Assembly: GCA_965216535.1 (NCBI GenBank)
Contig: OZ244175.1
Location: 7,564,001 to 7,628,000 of the forward strand
Direction: 5' to 3'
From: Hoeflea_A sp965216535
GTDB lineage: Bacteria; Pseudomonadota; Alphaproteobacteria; Rhizobiales; Rhizobiaceae
DNA: 64,000 nt
The notes below the pieces were generated by a model that was not told the DNA's origin, made no database searches, and saw only the letters and a program-made list of their open reading frames with translations. Below are positions 26,145 through 34,927 of this stretch, piece by piece (within the stretch, counting starts at the first letter, position 1; the number at the start of each line of letters is the position of its first letter). A program made the position numbers and the translations under genes.

Positions 26145-28046
26145 TCAGGTTTCGGGCCCTACGGTGTAGATCACGACAACCGGCAAGGGGTCGACACCCT
26201 TGCGCAGCGCATCGGCAGCGGTTTCATCGATCCGGTCCGGTAAAGCGATGGCAACGACGATACGCCCATCCGCTTCCAACCGGGCAGAAGCCTCGGTTCC
26301 CAGCAGCGATGGATGGTCGGCGGTCAGTTTGACGATCAGGTCGCTGACCGTGCGTTGCGAAGCGCGGCGGCGCAGTTCCGGTTTAAAGATCTTGCCGACA
26401 TTGGTGGTCGGCATGGTTTCGATCAATTCCACCCATTTCGGCCGGGCCGGGCGTTCGTCGACCCGTTCTGCCGTCCATTCGAGAAGGTCCGCCGGATCCG
26501 GGTTGGTACCGGGCTGGGCCACGGCGAAAGCCACTGGCAGTTCTCCGGCATAGGCGTCCGGAGCGCCGACGGCGGCACAGAGAAGCACGTCCGCGTGGCT
26601 GTCCAGCGCATCTTCGATGACCTTGGGGTCGATGTTGTGGCCGCCGCGGATGATCAGATCCTTCGAGCGGCCGGTGAGATGCAGAAGGCCCTTGTCATCG
26701 CGCCAGCCGACATCTCCGGTGATGAGCCAACCGTCTTCGGTGAAGGCCTTCGCCGTCGCGGCCGGGTCGAGATAACCGGGAAAAACGTTGGGCGCCTTGA
26801 ACAGGATCATGCCATGCCCGCCATCCGGCACATCGCGGTCGGTGGCGGCGCCGTCGGCATCGAGCTCCACGACGCGCACCCGGGCATAGGGGATCGGAAA
26901 GCCGACACAGCCGGCCGGACCGCGTACACCAGGCGGGCGGATCGAGCTGATGCCGGCCATCTCCGTCATGCCGAGGCTCTCGTGAACATGCAGGCCGAAA
27001 TCCCGCTCAAATCGCTCGGCGAGCTCCGGCGGCAGGGGTGCTGCCCCGGTGCGGCAATAGTTGATCGACGAAATGTCGGCGCCGTCGACCGGAACATTGG
27101 CAAGAGCCGCCAGAACCGTCGGAACCGCCGACAGCGAGGTCGCCCGGTGTTTTTCCGCAAATCGCCAGTAATTCTGCCGCACCTGCGGATTGCGCAGAAG
27201 GGTCGTCGTCGGAATGACGACCTCGACACCGGCAGACAGCGACGTGAGGGATGCTGGCAACACGCCGGCGACATGAAACAGAGGATAGCCGTTGATCGAC
27301 ACATCATCGCGGGTCATGCCCTGCAACTGAACGCTGGCCCAGGCCGTAAAGACCTGGTTGCCATGGGTGTGCTGCGCAAGCTTGGGCGCTCCGGTCGTGC
27401 CGCCGGTATGGAAGTAGGCGGCTATGTCGTCGCGCCGGATCTGCCGTCCGCTGACCAGCAAATCGGCCGGCTGGTCGGCCACGAGCACCTGGAAATCGCC
27501 GTCGCCGTCATGGTCAGGCGGGGTGTCCTCATCATGCGGCGCGACACGCAGCACGAGAAGGCCCGGAATGCGGGCGCGCAATTCCATTGCCTTGTTCCAG
27601 TAGTCGGCATCTTCCGGTGCGCCATAGGCAACCAGAATGCGGGCATCTGCGGCACGCAGCAATTCTTCCAGCTTGTCCAGCGACAGCAGTGGATTGAGCG
27701 GCTGCACGATGCCGGCGGCCTCGCCGCCCCACAGCACCAGATGATAATCGAGGCAACCGGGCAGCAGCGCCGCCACGGTGTCACCGGGGCCAATACCGAG
27801 CGCATGAAACAGGTTGGCTGCCTGGGTAATTCCCTCGAAGAGCTGTCTATAGCTCCATTGAATCGGATCATCGGCGGGATCGCCGGTCCGCAGGAAGGTC
27901 AGCGCCGTCTTGTCACCGAAGGCACGGGCCGATTCCGCGAACAGGGCATAGGTGCTTTCAACCGGAACCGCCTGCTCCAGCGGCGTCTCTTCCAGCCGCC
28001 GCAGATCATCCACGCTGCGAATCGGACCGATCGGAGCAAAGGCCAT
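26145..28046 (-). CDS. Acyl-CoA synthetase (AMP-forming), long form
   Basis: A 633-residue adenylating enzyme. Motifs include AAYFHTGGTTGAPKLAQHTHGN (P-loop-like), SLGMTEMAGISS, ITGDVGWRDDKGLLHLTGRSKDLIIRGGHNIDP, and PTTNVGKIFKPELRR with the catalytic lysine. A C-terminal extension of about 55 residues follows the usual end. It probably activates a fatty or aromatic acid. It stands just downstream of ebfC on the same strand (18 bp between), where recR is found in many bacteria. Confidence 0.9.
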   Translation of the reverse strand: MAFAPIGPIRSVDDLRRLEETPLEQAVPVESTYALFAESARAFGDKTALTFLRTGDPADDPIQWSYRQLFEGITQAANLFHALGIGPGDTVAALLPGCLDYHLVLWGGEAAGIVQPLNPLLSLDKLEELLRAADARILVAYGAPEDADYWNKAMELRARIPGLLVLRVAPHDEDTPPDHDGDGDFQVLVADQPADLLVSGRQIRRDDIAAYFHTGGTTGAPKLAQHTHGNQVFTAWASVQLQGMTRDDVSINGYPLFHVAGVLPASLTSLSAGVEVVIPTTTLLRNPQVRQNYWRFAEKHRATSLSAVPTVLAALANVPVDGADISSINYCRTGAAPLPPELAERFERDFGLHVHESLGMTEMAGISSIRPPGVRGPAGCVGFPIPYARVRVVELDADGAATDRDVPDGGHGMILFKAPNVFPGYLDPAATAKAFTEDGWLITGDVGWRDDKGLLHLTGRSKDLIIRGGHNIDPKVIEDALDSHADVLLCAAVGAPDAYAGELPVAFAVAQPGTNPDPADLLEWTAERVDERPARPKWVELIETMPTTNVGKIFKPELRRRASQRTVSDLIVKLTADHPSLLGTEASARLEADGRIVVAIALPDRIDETAADALRKGVDPLPVVVIYTVGPET

Positions 28047-28064
28047 GGGAAATGGATGCCTAGT

Positions 28065-28388
28065 CTAGAACGGCAGCTTCATGCCGGGTGGAATCGGCAG
28101 GCCGGCGGTCAATTCCTTGGATTTTTCCTGAACGGCCGCTTCGACCTTGCCCTTGGCATCGTTGTGGGCGGCGACAATCAGGTCTTCGAGTATCTCCGCC
28201 TCGTCATCCTTGATCAGCGAGGGGTCGACCGACATCCCGAGCATCATGCCCTTGCCGTTGAGACGAACCGTCACCAGTCCGCCGCCAGATGTGCCCTCAC
28301 ACTCGAGCGCTTCCACCTCCTCCTGCAGGCTGGCCATCTTTTCCTGCATTTCCTTGACCTTGCCCATCATGCCCATCAGGTCGCGCAT
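28065..28388 (-). CDS. ebfC: YbaB/EbfC family nucleoid-associated protein
   Basis: A 107-residue DNA-binding protein that forms dimers and coats the nucleoid. Sequence and length fit the family: MRDLMGMMGKVKEMQEKMASLQEEVEALE, GGGLVTVRLNGKG, and PGMKLPF at the end. The ATG at 28388 has GGAGA 5 nt upstream; an ATG at 28400 gives four extra residues. It follows dnaX (50 bp), the conserved dnaX-ebfC order. Confidence 0.95.
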   Translation of the reverse strand: MRDLMGMMGKVKEMQEKMASLQEEVEALECEGTSGGGLVTVRLNGKGMMLGMSVDPSLIKDDEAEILEDLIVAAHNDAKGKVEAAVQEKSKELTAGLPIPPGMKLPF

Positions 28389-28438
28389 CTTTGTCTCCAT
28401 TGGTTGCGGCGCACCCTCGCGCCGGCTCATTTGTCTGG

Positions 28439-30235
28439 TTAGTAGTCATCCGGCAGGATGTCGCCTTCATCGCTCTGGCTGTCCGCAGGTGCCTCATCAA
28501 CCTCGTCGGCGCGGATTCTCACGTCGCGCACCCGGGCGCCGGGAAACTGCGCCAGGATTGCGGCGACATCGGGATCCTGACTGGCATCGCTGACCAGTTC
28601 GGCCCGTTGCTCCTTGTCGATTTCCTCGAGTGTGCGGCCGCCTTCCTCGCGACTGATTGCAATGATCCAGCGTCGGCCGGTCCACTCCTCCAGCCGGGTG
28701 CTGAGCTCGCCGAGCAGGGCGCGCGGCGCGCCTTCGACAAGGCCAACCTCCAACCGTCCGGTCTCGACCTTTACCGGCCGCAGGAACTTGCGGATCATCG
28801 CTTTCAGCTTCAGATCGCGGTGCTGGCCGGCCAGAGACGCCAGATCGGTCAGCCCATCGATGGTCACGGTGGGCTGCGGTGCGGCACGCATCTGCGGCGC
28901 GCTGTCGCCGTTCTGTTCCGGCTGCAGCATGGCGACCGGGCCACCACCGCCCGTTGGCATGGGCTGCGGTGCCGGCGCTTCAGCCACGGGCACCGCCGGT
29001 CCATCCGCGGGAGGTGGAGGGTCTGAGGCCCGTGCGGAACCATTGCCCTCCTGCGCTTGCGGAGGCGCATCCTGCAGACGGCGAACCGCATCGCCCGGAC
29101 TTGGCAGATTGGCTGCATGGGTCAGTCGGATCAGCACCATCTCGGCGGCACTGACCGGACGGTTCGATTGTTCGGTCTCCGGAATGCCCTTGAGCAGCAT
29201 CTGCCAGAGGGCGGAGAGAACCGGCACGGACAGCTTCTCGGCAAATCCGCCGCCGCGGGTGCGTTCCGCCTCGCTGAGCGCCGGATCGCGGGCGGCTTCG
29301 GGGACGAATTTGAGGCGGGTCACCAGATGGGTGAAGTCTGCGAGGTCGGTCAGCACCACGACCGGGTTGGCGCCGGAATCGTACTGATCGCGAAAGGCGT
29401 TGAGTGCCGCAGCCACATCGCCCTTGGCGATCAGCTCGAACAGATCGACGATGCGGGCGCGGTCGGCCAGGCCCAGCATGGCGCGAACGGTTTCCGCTTC
29501 CACCGTGCCGCCGCCATGGGCGATCGCCTGGTCGAGCAGCGACAGTCCGTCGCGCGCCGATCCTTCCGCGGCGCGGGCAATCATGGCCAGCGACTCGTCG
29601 TCGATCGTGACGCCTTCCTTGGCGGCAATGGAGCGGAAATGCTCGACAAGCGCCCCCGCCTCGATGCGCCGCAGGTCGAAGCGCTGACAGCGCGACAGCA
29701 CCGTCACCGGCACCTTGCGGATCTCGGTGGTGGCGAAGATGAACTTGACGTGTTCCGGCGGCTCCTCGAGCGTCTTCAGCAGGCCGTTGAAAGCCTGCAC
29801 CGACAGCATGTGAACCTCGTCGATGATGTAGACCTTGTAGCGCGCCGAAACCGGGCGATAGCGCACCTGCTCGATGATTTCGCGAATGTCGTCGATGCCG
29901 GTATGCGAGGCGGCATCCATCTCGATCACGTCGACATGGTTGCCCTGCATGATCGCTTCGCAATGCTCGCCCGGCTCCGCCAGGTCGACGGTCGGCCGGT
30001 CCTGCGCCTCGGTGCGATAGTTGAGAGCCCGCGCCAGAATGCGCGCGGTCGTTGTCTTGCCGACACCACGCACGCCGGTCAGCATATAGGCTTGCGCAAT
30101 GCGGCCTGTTTCGAAGGCGTTGGTAAGCGTGCGCACCATCGGTTCCTGGCCGACGAGGTCGCCGAAATCCATGGGCCGGTATTTGCGGGCGAGAACGCGA
30201 TAGCCGCCGTCCTGCGCTGATGTGCCGTTGCTCAT
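28439..30235 (-). CDS. dnaX: DNA polymerase III subunit gamma/tau
   Basis: Clamp-loader ATPase (598 residues). Walker A is GVRGVGKT (residues 54-61), the DEAD-like Walker B is IIDEVHM (about 137-143), and the SRC sensor is in TVLSRCQRF. The zinc module present in most bacteria (four cysteines between Walker A and B) is missing: only C92 is left of it. A proline- and alanine-rich linker (about 395-440) leads to the tau-specific C-terminal domain. Whether a shorter gamma form is made by frameshifting was not determined. First gene of dnaX-ebfC. Confidence 0.96.
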   Translation of the reverse strand: MSNGTSAQDGGYRVLARKYRPMDFGDLVGQEPMVRTLTNAFETGRIAQAYMLTGVRGVGKTTTARILARALNYRTEAQDRPTVDLAEPGEHCEAIMQGNHVDVIEMDAASHTGIDDIREIIEQVRYRPVSARYKVYIIDEVHMLSVQAFNGLLKTLEEPPEHVKFIFATTEIRKVPVTVLSRCQRFDLRRIEAGALVEHFRSIAAKEGVTIDDESLAMIARAAEGSARDGLSLLDQAIAHGGGTVEAETVRAMLGLADRARIVDLFELIAKGDVAAALNAFRDQYDSGANPVVVLTDLADFTHLVTRLKFVPEAARDPALSEAERTRGGGFAEKLSVPVLSALWQMLLKGIPETEQSNRPVSAAEMVLIRLTHAANLPSPGDAVRRLQDAPPQAQEGNGSARASDPPPPADGPAVPVAEAPAPQPMPTGGGGPVAMLQPEQNGDSAPQMRAAPQPTVTIDGLTDLASLAGQHRDLKLKAMIRKFLRPVKVETGRLEVGLVEGAPRALLGELSTRLEEWTGRRWIIAISREEGGRTLEEIDKEQRAELVSDASQDPDVAAILAQFPGARVRDVRIRADEVDEAPADSQSDEGDILPDDY

Positions 30236-30370
30236 TGACGCTCCATAAAGCGGACCGCGGAAGGGCCGCGATCCGACCTTTAGGGTTTACAGATCGACGG
30301 GTGAAAAATCCAGATCGGCGTTGCGAGCTGTTGACCTGTTGTGCGACCTTGAGCGCGCTAGCAATACAGG

Positions 30371-30994
30371 ATGAGTGCTGTGGACACGGCTGTCATTTTC
30401 GACTGTGAATTTCTTGCCCTGCGGGAATCCAACAGGCGCTTCTGGTGCGCTCCGGTCGATCCGGATCCCGTGATTGTTCAGATTGGTGCCGCCAAGCTTT
30501 CCCTGACCGGCGATTTCGCCATCTCCGATTCGGCCAGGATTTTCGTCAAACCCGTGGACCGGTACGGCAAGCGATACCGGATCGATCCGTTCCTCACCGA
30601 ACTCACCGGAATCACCGATGAAATGGTCGCTGACGAAGGTGTCTCCCTGGAGAAGGCACTCAGAGAGCTCGACCGGTTTTCAGACGGCGCGTCGTTCTGG
30701 TCCTGGGGAAAGGACGAACTCAACATGATGGCGATCAGCTGCTACATCGCCGGCATTCCCGCGACGATTCCGGCCAATCGGTTCGACAATGCCAGCAAGC
30801 TCTTGCTGGCGGCAGGAATGCCGCAGGAGGATCTGGGGAAAGTCCGCAGCAATCGGCTGGCTGACTATTACGGAATCGAGCACCCTCCGCTCAGAGCCCA
30901 TGACGGGCTCGACGATGCCCTGTCGGTCACCTACGTGCTGCAGCATTTGCTGAGGGAAGGCAAATTGTCGCCAGATCACTTCGCGTCCGGCTGA
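30371..30994 (+). CDS. 3'-5' exonuclease, DEDDh (RNase T/DnaQ-like)
   Basis: A 207-residue exonuclease-fold protein. The first acidic motif is F-D11-C-E13, followed by FLTELTGITDEMVADEG (Exo II region), and HDGLDDALS holds the histidine and last aspartate of a DEDDh enzyme. It could process RNA ends or trim single-stranded DNA; the sequence alone does not decide. It is divergent from dnaX with 135 bp between and ends 9 bp from the convergent RES toxin gene. Confidence 0.85.
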   Translation: MSAVDTAVIFDCEFLALRESNRRFWCAPVDPDPVIVQIGAAKLSLTGDFAISDSARIFVKPVDRYGKRYRIDPFLTELTGITDEMVADEGVSLEKALRELDRFSDGASFWSWGKDELNMMAISCYIAGIPATIPANRFDNASKLLLAAGMPQEDLGKVRSNRLADYYGIEHPPLRAHDGLDDALSVTYVLQHLLREGKLSPDHFASG

Positions 30995-31003
30995 AACGAA
31001 TCA

Positions 31004-31702
31004 TCAGGGATCGATCGCCCAGATCTCCGGCTTGGATCCGTGGATGCGGATCTTGTCGATGCGTTCGCCATCCCAGTGATAGGTCAGGTGGCGACCCTGC
31101 ACCGGGATCGACACCACGTCGGGATAGAAAGCAGCCAGACAGGTACCGCCGGCATGGCGAACGCTCGGATAGACGATGCCGTTGCCACCATCGGCGATGA
31201 TCTGGCGGGCAAATGCCTGGGGAACGCCATAATCCTGCGGGTGCAAGAGATGATCGTGACCGTCAGCACGAAGATCGATCAAATCAGCATCGACCGAACC
31301 GACCAGCTCGCGCATGTCGGCGATCCAGCCCGGCGCCTCGTCGGTTGCCGCGCAAAAGCGACCGCGGTGATAGACCGTTTCAAACAGCGCCGTCTCAAAG
31401 GCCTGTGCCGCGTAGTAGGCTCCGAAAGTGCCGTCGTGGAATCGGCCCGGCCGATCCGGGCTCACGTGGGTAAAGCAAGACATCACCCACGACGCGCCAT
31501 CGCCGCCCACCCGGCGATCGACCGGCACCAGGTCGAGATTGCCGATCGTTTCCGCAATACGCGGATTGGTCTTCTGTTCAGCGCCCAGCAGCAACGGCCA
31601 GTCGGCGGGATCGGCGATATCCTCGAACAGATCGATCGGCGGATAGGCCGAACTGATCAGCCGATGGGTCTTCGGCCAGCGAACATGGGAAACCGCCGTC
31701 AT
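31004..31702 (-). CDS. RES-domain toxin (NAD+-degrading type)
   Basis: A 232-residue RES-family protein. RES toxins cleave NAD+ and stop growth when freed from the Xre-type antitoxin. The RES features are visible in the middle: GRFHDGTFGAYYAAQAFETALFETVYHRGRF with the conserved Arg and Glu, and GIVYPSVRHAGGTCLAAF with the conserved Ser. Encoded 51 bp after the antitoxin gene on the same strand, the normal Xre-RES order. The length is that of intact members. Confidence 0.9.
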   Translation of the reverse strand: MTAVSHVRWPKTHRLISSAYPPIDLFEDIADPADWPLLLGAEQKTNPRIAETIGNLDLVPVDRRVGGDGASWVMSCFTHVSPDRPGRFHDGTFGAYYAAQAFETALFETVYHRGRFCAATDEAPGWIADMRELVGSVDADLIDLRADGHDHLLHPQDYGVPQAFARQIIADGGNGIVYPSVRHAGGTCLAAFYPDVVSIPVQGRHLTYHWDGERIDKIRIHGSKPEIWAIDP

Positions 31703-31753
31703 GGGACCACTATGGAAGCGAAATGGAAGATTTGATGGCGACCGACAGGGAAA

Positions 31754-32164
31754 TCAGCCGCCTCTTTGCGCATCGAGATATCGACGCACCCGCATCAGGT
31801 CGGTGAGCTGGCCGCCCAGCATGATGTCGAGCGCCGATCGGCCGCCGAAATCGGCATTCGCCCGGCCAATCCAGCCATAGCCGCGCTGCGGATCGGCAAA
31901 AAGCAGGCGCAACGCCTTGTGAATGCCCATCAGGTTGGACAGGCGAGCGGCAAGATCGATACCGACCCGGCCATATTCGCGGGCCTTCCAACGCTGGTAG
32001 GTGCGCGTGGCGATATGACCAAGCAGCACGGTGGCCTGCTCGTCGGTCAAACCCCAACGATCGAACAGCCGAATGACGGCACGCTGCATGGCCTGGACCT
32101 CGGCCACAGACCAATCGGGGCCCGGTGTTGGTGTTTCACGGGGAACGGGACGGAGTTGGGGCAT
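31754..32164 (-). CDS. Xre/ParS-type antitoxin (MbcA/ParS/Xre family)
   Basis: A 136-residue antitoxin partner of the RES toxin. The N-terminal helical DNA-binding part has RLFDRWGLTDEQATVLLGHIATRTYQRWKAREYG, and the C-terminal toxin-binding domain (ParS/DUF2384) has AARLSNLMGIHKALRLLFAD and ALDIMLGGQLTDLMRVRRYLDA. The ATG at 32164 is chosen because the strong promoter lies upstream of it; an ATG at 32206 would start within that promoter. Confidence 0.88.
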   Translation of the reverse strand: MPQLRPVPRETPTPGPDWSVAEVQAMQRAVIRLFDRWGLTDEQATVLLGHIATRTYQRWKAREYGRVGIDLAARLSNLMGIHKALRLLFADPQRGYGWIGRANADFGGRSALDIMLGGQLTDLMRVRRYLDAQRGG

Positions 32165-32184
32165 CAGTTTTCGCCTTTTGTCAT

Positions 32185-32213
32185 ATATTGGGTATCTTGA
32201 TGCCAATTGTCAA
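32185..32213 (-). promoter_or_regulatory. Promoter and candidate operator of the Xre-RES toxin-antitoxin operon
   Basis: On the minus strand, TTGACA (32213-32208) and CAATAT (32190-32185) are spaced by 17 bp, a near-ideal housekeeping promoter. The spacer carries an imperfect dyad ending ATTGG...CCAAT (32187-32207). Antitoxins of this class bind such dyads to repress their own operon, so the dyad is the likely operator. Confidence 0.65.
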
Positions 32214-32270
32214 TGACCGCACCAAAACAAACCGCCGGCGGAGGCCGCAACAACAGTCTGTTTTCGTTTG

Positions 32271-32275
32271 AAAAA
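32271..32275 (-). terminator. ffs: T-run ending the SRP RNA gene
   Basis: Directly after the closing stem of the SRP RNA, the minus strand reads CACCTTTTTC. The five T residues after the long GC stem would act as an intrinsic terminator. Confidence 0.55.
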
Positions 32276-32277
32276 GG

Positions 32278-32376
32278 TGGGAGGCTGGCACGGTGACCCG
32301 TGCCGTGGCTCGTTAGGGCTGCTTCCTTCCGGACCTGACCCGGTTGGCGAGTGGCTCGTCCACCACCAACCTCCCG
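32278..32376 (-). ncRNA. ffs: Signal recognition particle RNA, small (4.5S) type
   Basis: The minus strand carries GGTCAGGTCCGGAAGGAAGC, the almost invariant domain IV loop that binds Ffh (in 32311-32341). The flanks pair to the long hairpin of about 98 nt: GGGAGGTTGG at the 5' end with CCAGCCTCCC at the 3' end (32279-32288 against 32366-32375). The RNA joins Ffh to guide membrane proteins to the translocon. Exact ends are estimated from the stem. Confidence 0.95.
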
Positions 32377-32381
32377 CGCCC

Positions 32382-32410
32382 CATATCGTCAATCGCCGGC
32401 CGAAAAGCAA
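32382..32410 (-). promoter_or_regulatory. Promoter of the SRP RNA gene
   Basis: On the minus strand, TTGCTT (32410-32405) and GATATG (32387-32382) are separated by 17 bp, and the RNA begins about 7 bp after the -10 box. Position and spacing fit a constitutive promoter for a stable RNA. Confidence 0.5.
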
Positions 32411-32495
32411 GCCAATCCGGCAAAAAACTGCTAGTCTTGTTTCCCGGCGGCGTACGGCCCCGTCCGGGGCGATGAAGTTGAACGGGTTGGACGGC

Positions 32496-32900
32496 ATGGC
32501 TGGCTTCAAGCTCAACGAACGAATCGAGGCCGACAGCCTGCTGGCTTCCGGCCTGGGCCTGTGTCAGATGCGATTGATGAATGATCGACGCTGGCCGTGG
32601 CTGCTCCTGGTGCCACAACGGGCTGAGATCGAGGAGATCTTCGAATTGACGCCGCTCGACCAGACCCTGCTGACTTTCGAGACATGCGAGACGGCCCGGG
32701 CTTTGAAAAGCGCCACATCTTGCGAAAAAATCAATATCGGAACGCTGGGCAACCACATCCGCCAGCTCCATATTCACGTCATTGCACGCAATCCCGGCGA
32801 CCCCGCCTGGCCTGGTCCGGTCTGGGGGGTTGGCAACGCCGAACCTTATGATACCAATAGCGCCGCCGAACTGATTGCAGCCATCAACGAGGAAATTTAG
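32496..32900 (+). CDS. HIT family protein (diadenosine tetraphosphate hydrolase-like)
   Basis: A 134-residue HIT-fold protein, nucleotide-binding and hydrolysing. LMNDRRWPWLLLVPQRAEIEEIFEL is typical of the alphaproteobacterial group, and the active-site segment is NHIRQLHIHVIARNPGDPAWPGPVWG. The first histidine of the classic H-x-H-x-H triad is replaced by Q, as in other members of this group. An ATG at 32472 would add eight residues. It ends 3 bp before the nudC region and in the same frame. Confidence 0.85.
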   Translation: MAGFKLNERIEADSLLASGLGLCQMRLMNDRRWPWLLLVPQRAEIEEIFELTPLDQTLLTFETCETARALKSATSCEKINIGTLGNHIRQLHIHVIARNPGDPAWPGPVWGVGNAEPYDTNSAAELIAAINEEI

Positions 32901-32903
32901 CTC

Positions 32904-33866
32904 ATTTCAACCTCACTTTTCGATGCAGCCGAATTCGGCGACGAACCCAGCAGTTCCGTCGCCTTTGCCGGAAACACACTTGACCGACGGTCCGAATTTC
33001 GTGACGAAAACTGCCTGAAAGAGGCGCTGGCATCGGACCGGATGCGCGGCTTTGCGCTGCGCTCGGGCCGCGCCTTCCTGCGGCAGAACGGGCAAGGCTT
33101 TGAAGCGCTGCACAATGCCGAGGAACTGGCGCCGTTCGATCCCGACTACGACAATGCCGTGCTGCTCGGCTTCGCGGAGGGCGATGCGCCGCGACTGGCA
33201 GTCCCGGTGCGTCTCGATCCGGACGAATTGCCTGAGAGCGTCAAGGCGATCGACAACCGGTCGATCTACGTCCAGGGGCTGGTGCGCGGCAACGAGCTGG
33301 GACAGTTGGCACAGGGTGCCAGCCTGATGTCCTGGGCCATGTCGCACCGCCACTGTGGCCGCTGCGGCACGGTGACGGAGCCGCGAGCCGGCGGCTATCG
33401 GCGCGAATGCCCGGCCTGCGGCAACATGCTGTTTCCGCGCACCGATCCGGTGGTGATCATGCTCGCGGTCGATGTAGAAAACGATCGCTGCCTGCTCGGC
33501 CGCAGCGCGCATTTTCCGCCCGGCATGTATTCCTGCCTCGCCGGTTTTCTGGAACCGGGCGAGACCATGGAAGAAGCGGTGCGGCGTGAAACCCAGGAAG
33601 AATCCGGCATCAGCATCGGTCGCGTGCGCTACTACGCTACCCAGCCTTGGCCGATGCCGCACACGCTGATGATCGGCTGCTACGGCGAGGCCGTCAGTAC
33701 TGACATCAACATGGACACGCGCGAGCTCGAGGACTGTCGCTGGTTCAGCCGCGACGAGGCCACAAACCTGCTCAAGCAACAGACCGGCGCCGACGACCTC
33801 AACTCGCCGCCGCCCGGCGCCATCGCCCACCACCTGATCAGCGGGTGGCTGACCTACGGCTCGTAA
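32904..33866 (+). CDS. nudC: NADH pyrophosphatase NudC (possible ATT start)
   Basis: Nudix hydrolase that splits NAD(H) and removes NAD caps from RNA. It has the zinc ribbon CGRCGT...CPACG, the Nudix box GFLEPGETMEEAVRRETQEESGI, and the NudC-specific TQPWPMP motif (SQPWPFP in most). Family N-terminal sequence (SLFDAAEFG, then VAFAGNTLDRRSEFRDE) continues upstream of the first ATG (33042) as far as the HIT stop, with no ATG, GTG or TTG. The best start is ATT at 32904, 10 nt after AGGAAA. With 33042 as the start the protein would lose about 46 conserved residues. Confidence 0.88.
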   Translation: MSTSLFDAAEFGDEPSSSVAFAGNTLDRRSEFRDENCLKEALASDRMRGFALRSGRAFLRQNGQGFEALHNAEELAPFDPDYDNAVLLGFAEGDAPRLAVPVRLDPDELPESVKAIDNRSIYVQGLVRGNELGQLAQGASLMSWAMSHRHCGRCGTVTEPRAGGYRRECPACGNMLFPRTDPVVIMLAVDVENDRCLLGRSAHFPPGMYSCLAGFLEPGETMEEAVRRETQEESGISIGRVRYYATQPWPMPHTLMIGCYGEAVSTDINMDTRELEDCRWFSRDEATNLLKQQTGADDLNSPPPGAIAHHLISGWLTYGS

Positions 33867-33867
33867 C

Positions 33868-34779
33868 TCAGCCGGCGAGGTCGGCATATTCGTCCACGAG
33901 AGTGGAGCGAATATAGCGAACCGTTGCCAGGTCCGTCGTACTGCGGCGATAGGCCATGCCGGTGCCGAATCCCCAGACGGGATCGGCCAGAGGGATCTCA
34001 ACGAGACCGCGGGCCACGGCTTCCGGCTGTAGGGTATCGGCTGCATAAACCAGCAGATCGGAACGCGCCGCTGCCGAAAACATGGTGACAAGCGAACTCA
34101 GCCGAAGCGCGATCCGCGGGTCGGGCAGATCGCGACCGGTGAAATAGCGGCTGAGCCATTCGAGCCCCCGGTGGTCATTGGTGAAGCTTGCCCAGGCGTA
34201 GTCGGTCAAGTCCGTGGGGCGAACCGCGCCCCTATCCGCCAGCGGGTGGGACTTTCTGGCAAAGACCGTCATGTCGGACCAACCGACGGTACTCACCGCG
34301 ATATCGGGTGTCTCCTCCACATCGTGCAGGGAGCCCAGCCAGAGGTCGACGTCACCGCTTTTCAGAAGCGGCAGCAGATGATCGGTGACGCCTGTCTGGA
34401 CCTCGACGTCGATGTTCGGAAAGGTGGCCTGAAAGCGCATCAGCAGGCGTGGGAAAACGCTCAAGCTCCAGGCCGGCCCGACACCGATGCGCAGCAAACC
34501 GCCAGAGCCGCTGGTCAGCGCCGCAATCTCGGTTTCAACAAAACGCGCCTCGTTCATGATGTTCTGGGCATGCCGGCGCAGCATGTGGGCGAATTCGGTC
34601 GGCTCGACACCATTGGGCGTGCGCTTGAACAGCGGCATGCCGATGTGATCTTCCAGCTTGCTGATGCTCTTCGATACCGCCGGTTGGGTGACGTGAACGG
34701 CTTCCGCGGCCGATCGCAGGTTGCGACAATCATAGGCCGCCATGAAGTGGGTGAGCGCTCGCGAATAGAGAACGTCCAT
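33868..34779 (-). CDS. LysR-family transcriptional regulator
   Basis: A 303-residue LysR protein. Winged-helix region: LYSRALTHFMAAYDCRNLRSAAEAVHVTQPAVSKSISKLEDHIG. A typical periplasmic-binding-like C-terminal domain follows. The ATG at 34779 (MDVLYSRAL) is preferred over 34791. It is divergent from the tripartite transporter operon with 148 bp between, so it is the likely regulator of TctCBA and the sulfatase, with their substrate as co-inducer. Confidence 0.9.
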   Translation of the reverse strand: MDVLYSRALTHFMAAYDCRNLRSAAEAVHVTQPAVSKSISKLEDHIGMPLFKRTPNGVEPTEFAHMLRRHAQNIMNEARFVETEIAALTSGSGGLLRIGVGPAWSLSVFPRLLMRFQATFPNIDVEVQTGVTDHLLPLLKSGDVDLWLGSLHDVEETPDIAVSTVGWSDMTVFARKSHPLADRGAVRPTDLTDYAWASFTNDHRGLEWLSRYFTGRDLPDPRIALRLSSLVTMFSAAARSDLLVYAADTLQPEAVARGLVEIPLADPVWGFGTGMAYRRSTTDLATVRYIRSTLVDEYADLAG

Positions 34780-34927
34780 GCGCCATCTCATTCCGGTTGG
34801 TTATCGAGAGTACAATATTTGAAATTGGATTTTATCGCAATCGGCCGTCAAGCTTGGCCATGAACGATCGCCGGATTGGCAAATGGAGCCCGGCGATCTG
34901 GACCCGTTGTTCGTCATGGAGGAGACT

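Noticed and set aside
26313..28442. Open frame of about 709 codons opposite the acyl-CoA synthetase and ebfC genes
   Set aside because: Spans two real genes on the other strand, and its translation shows no recognisable domains.
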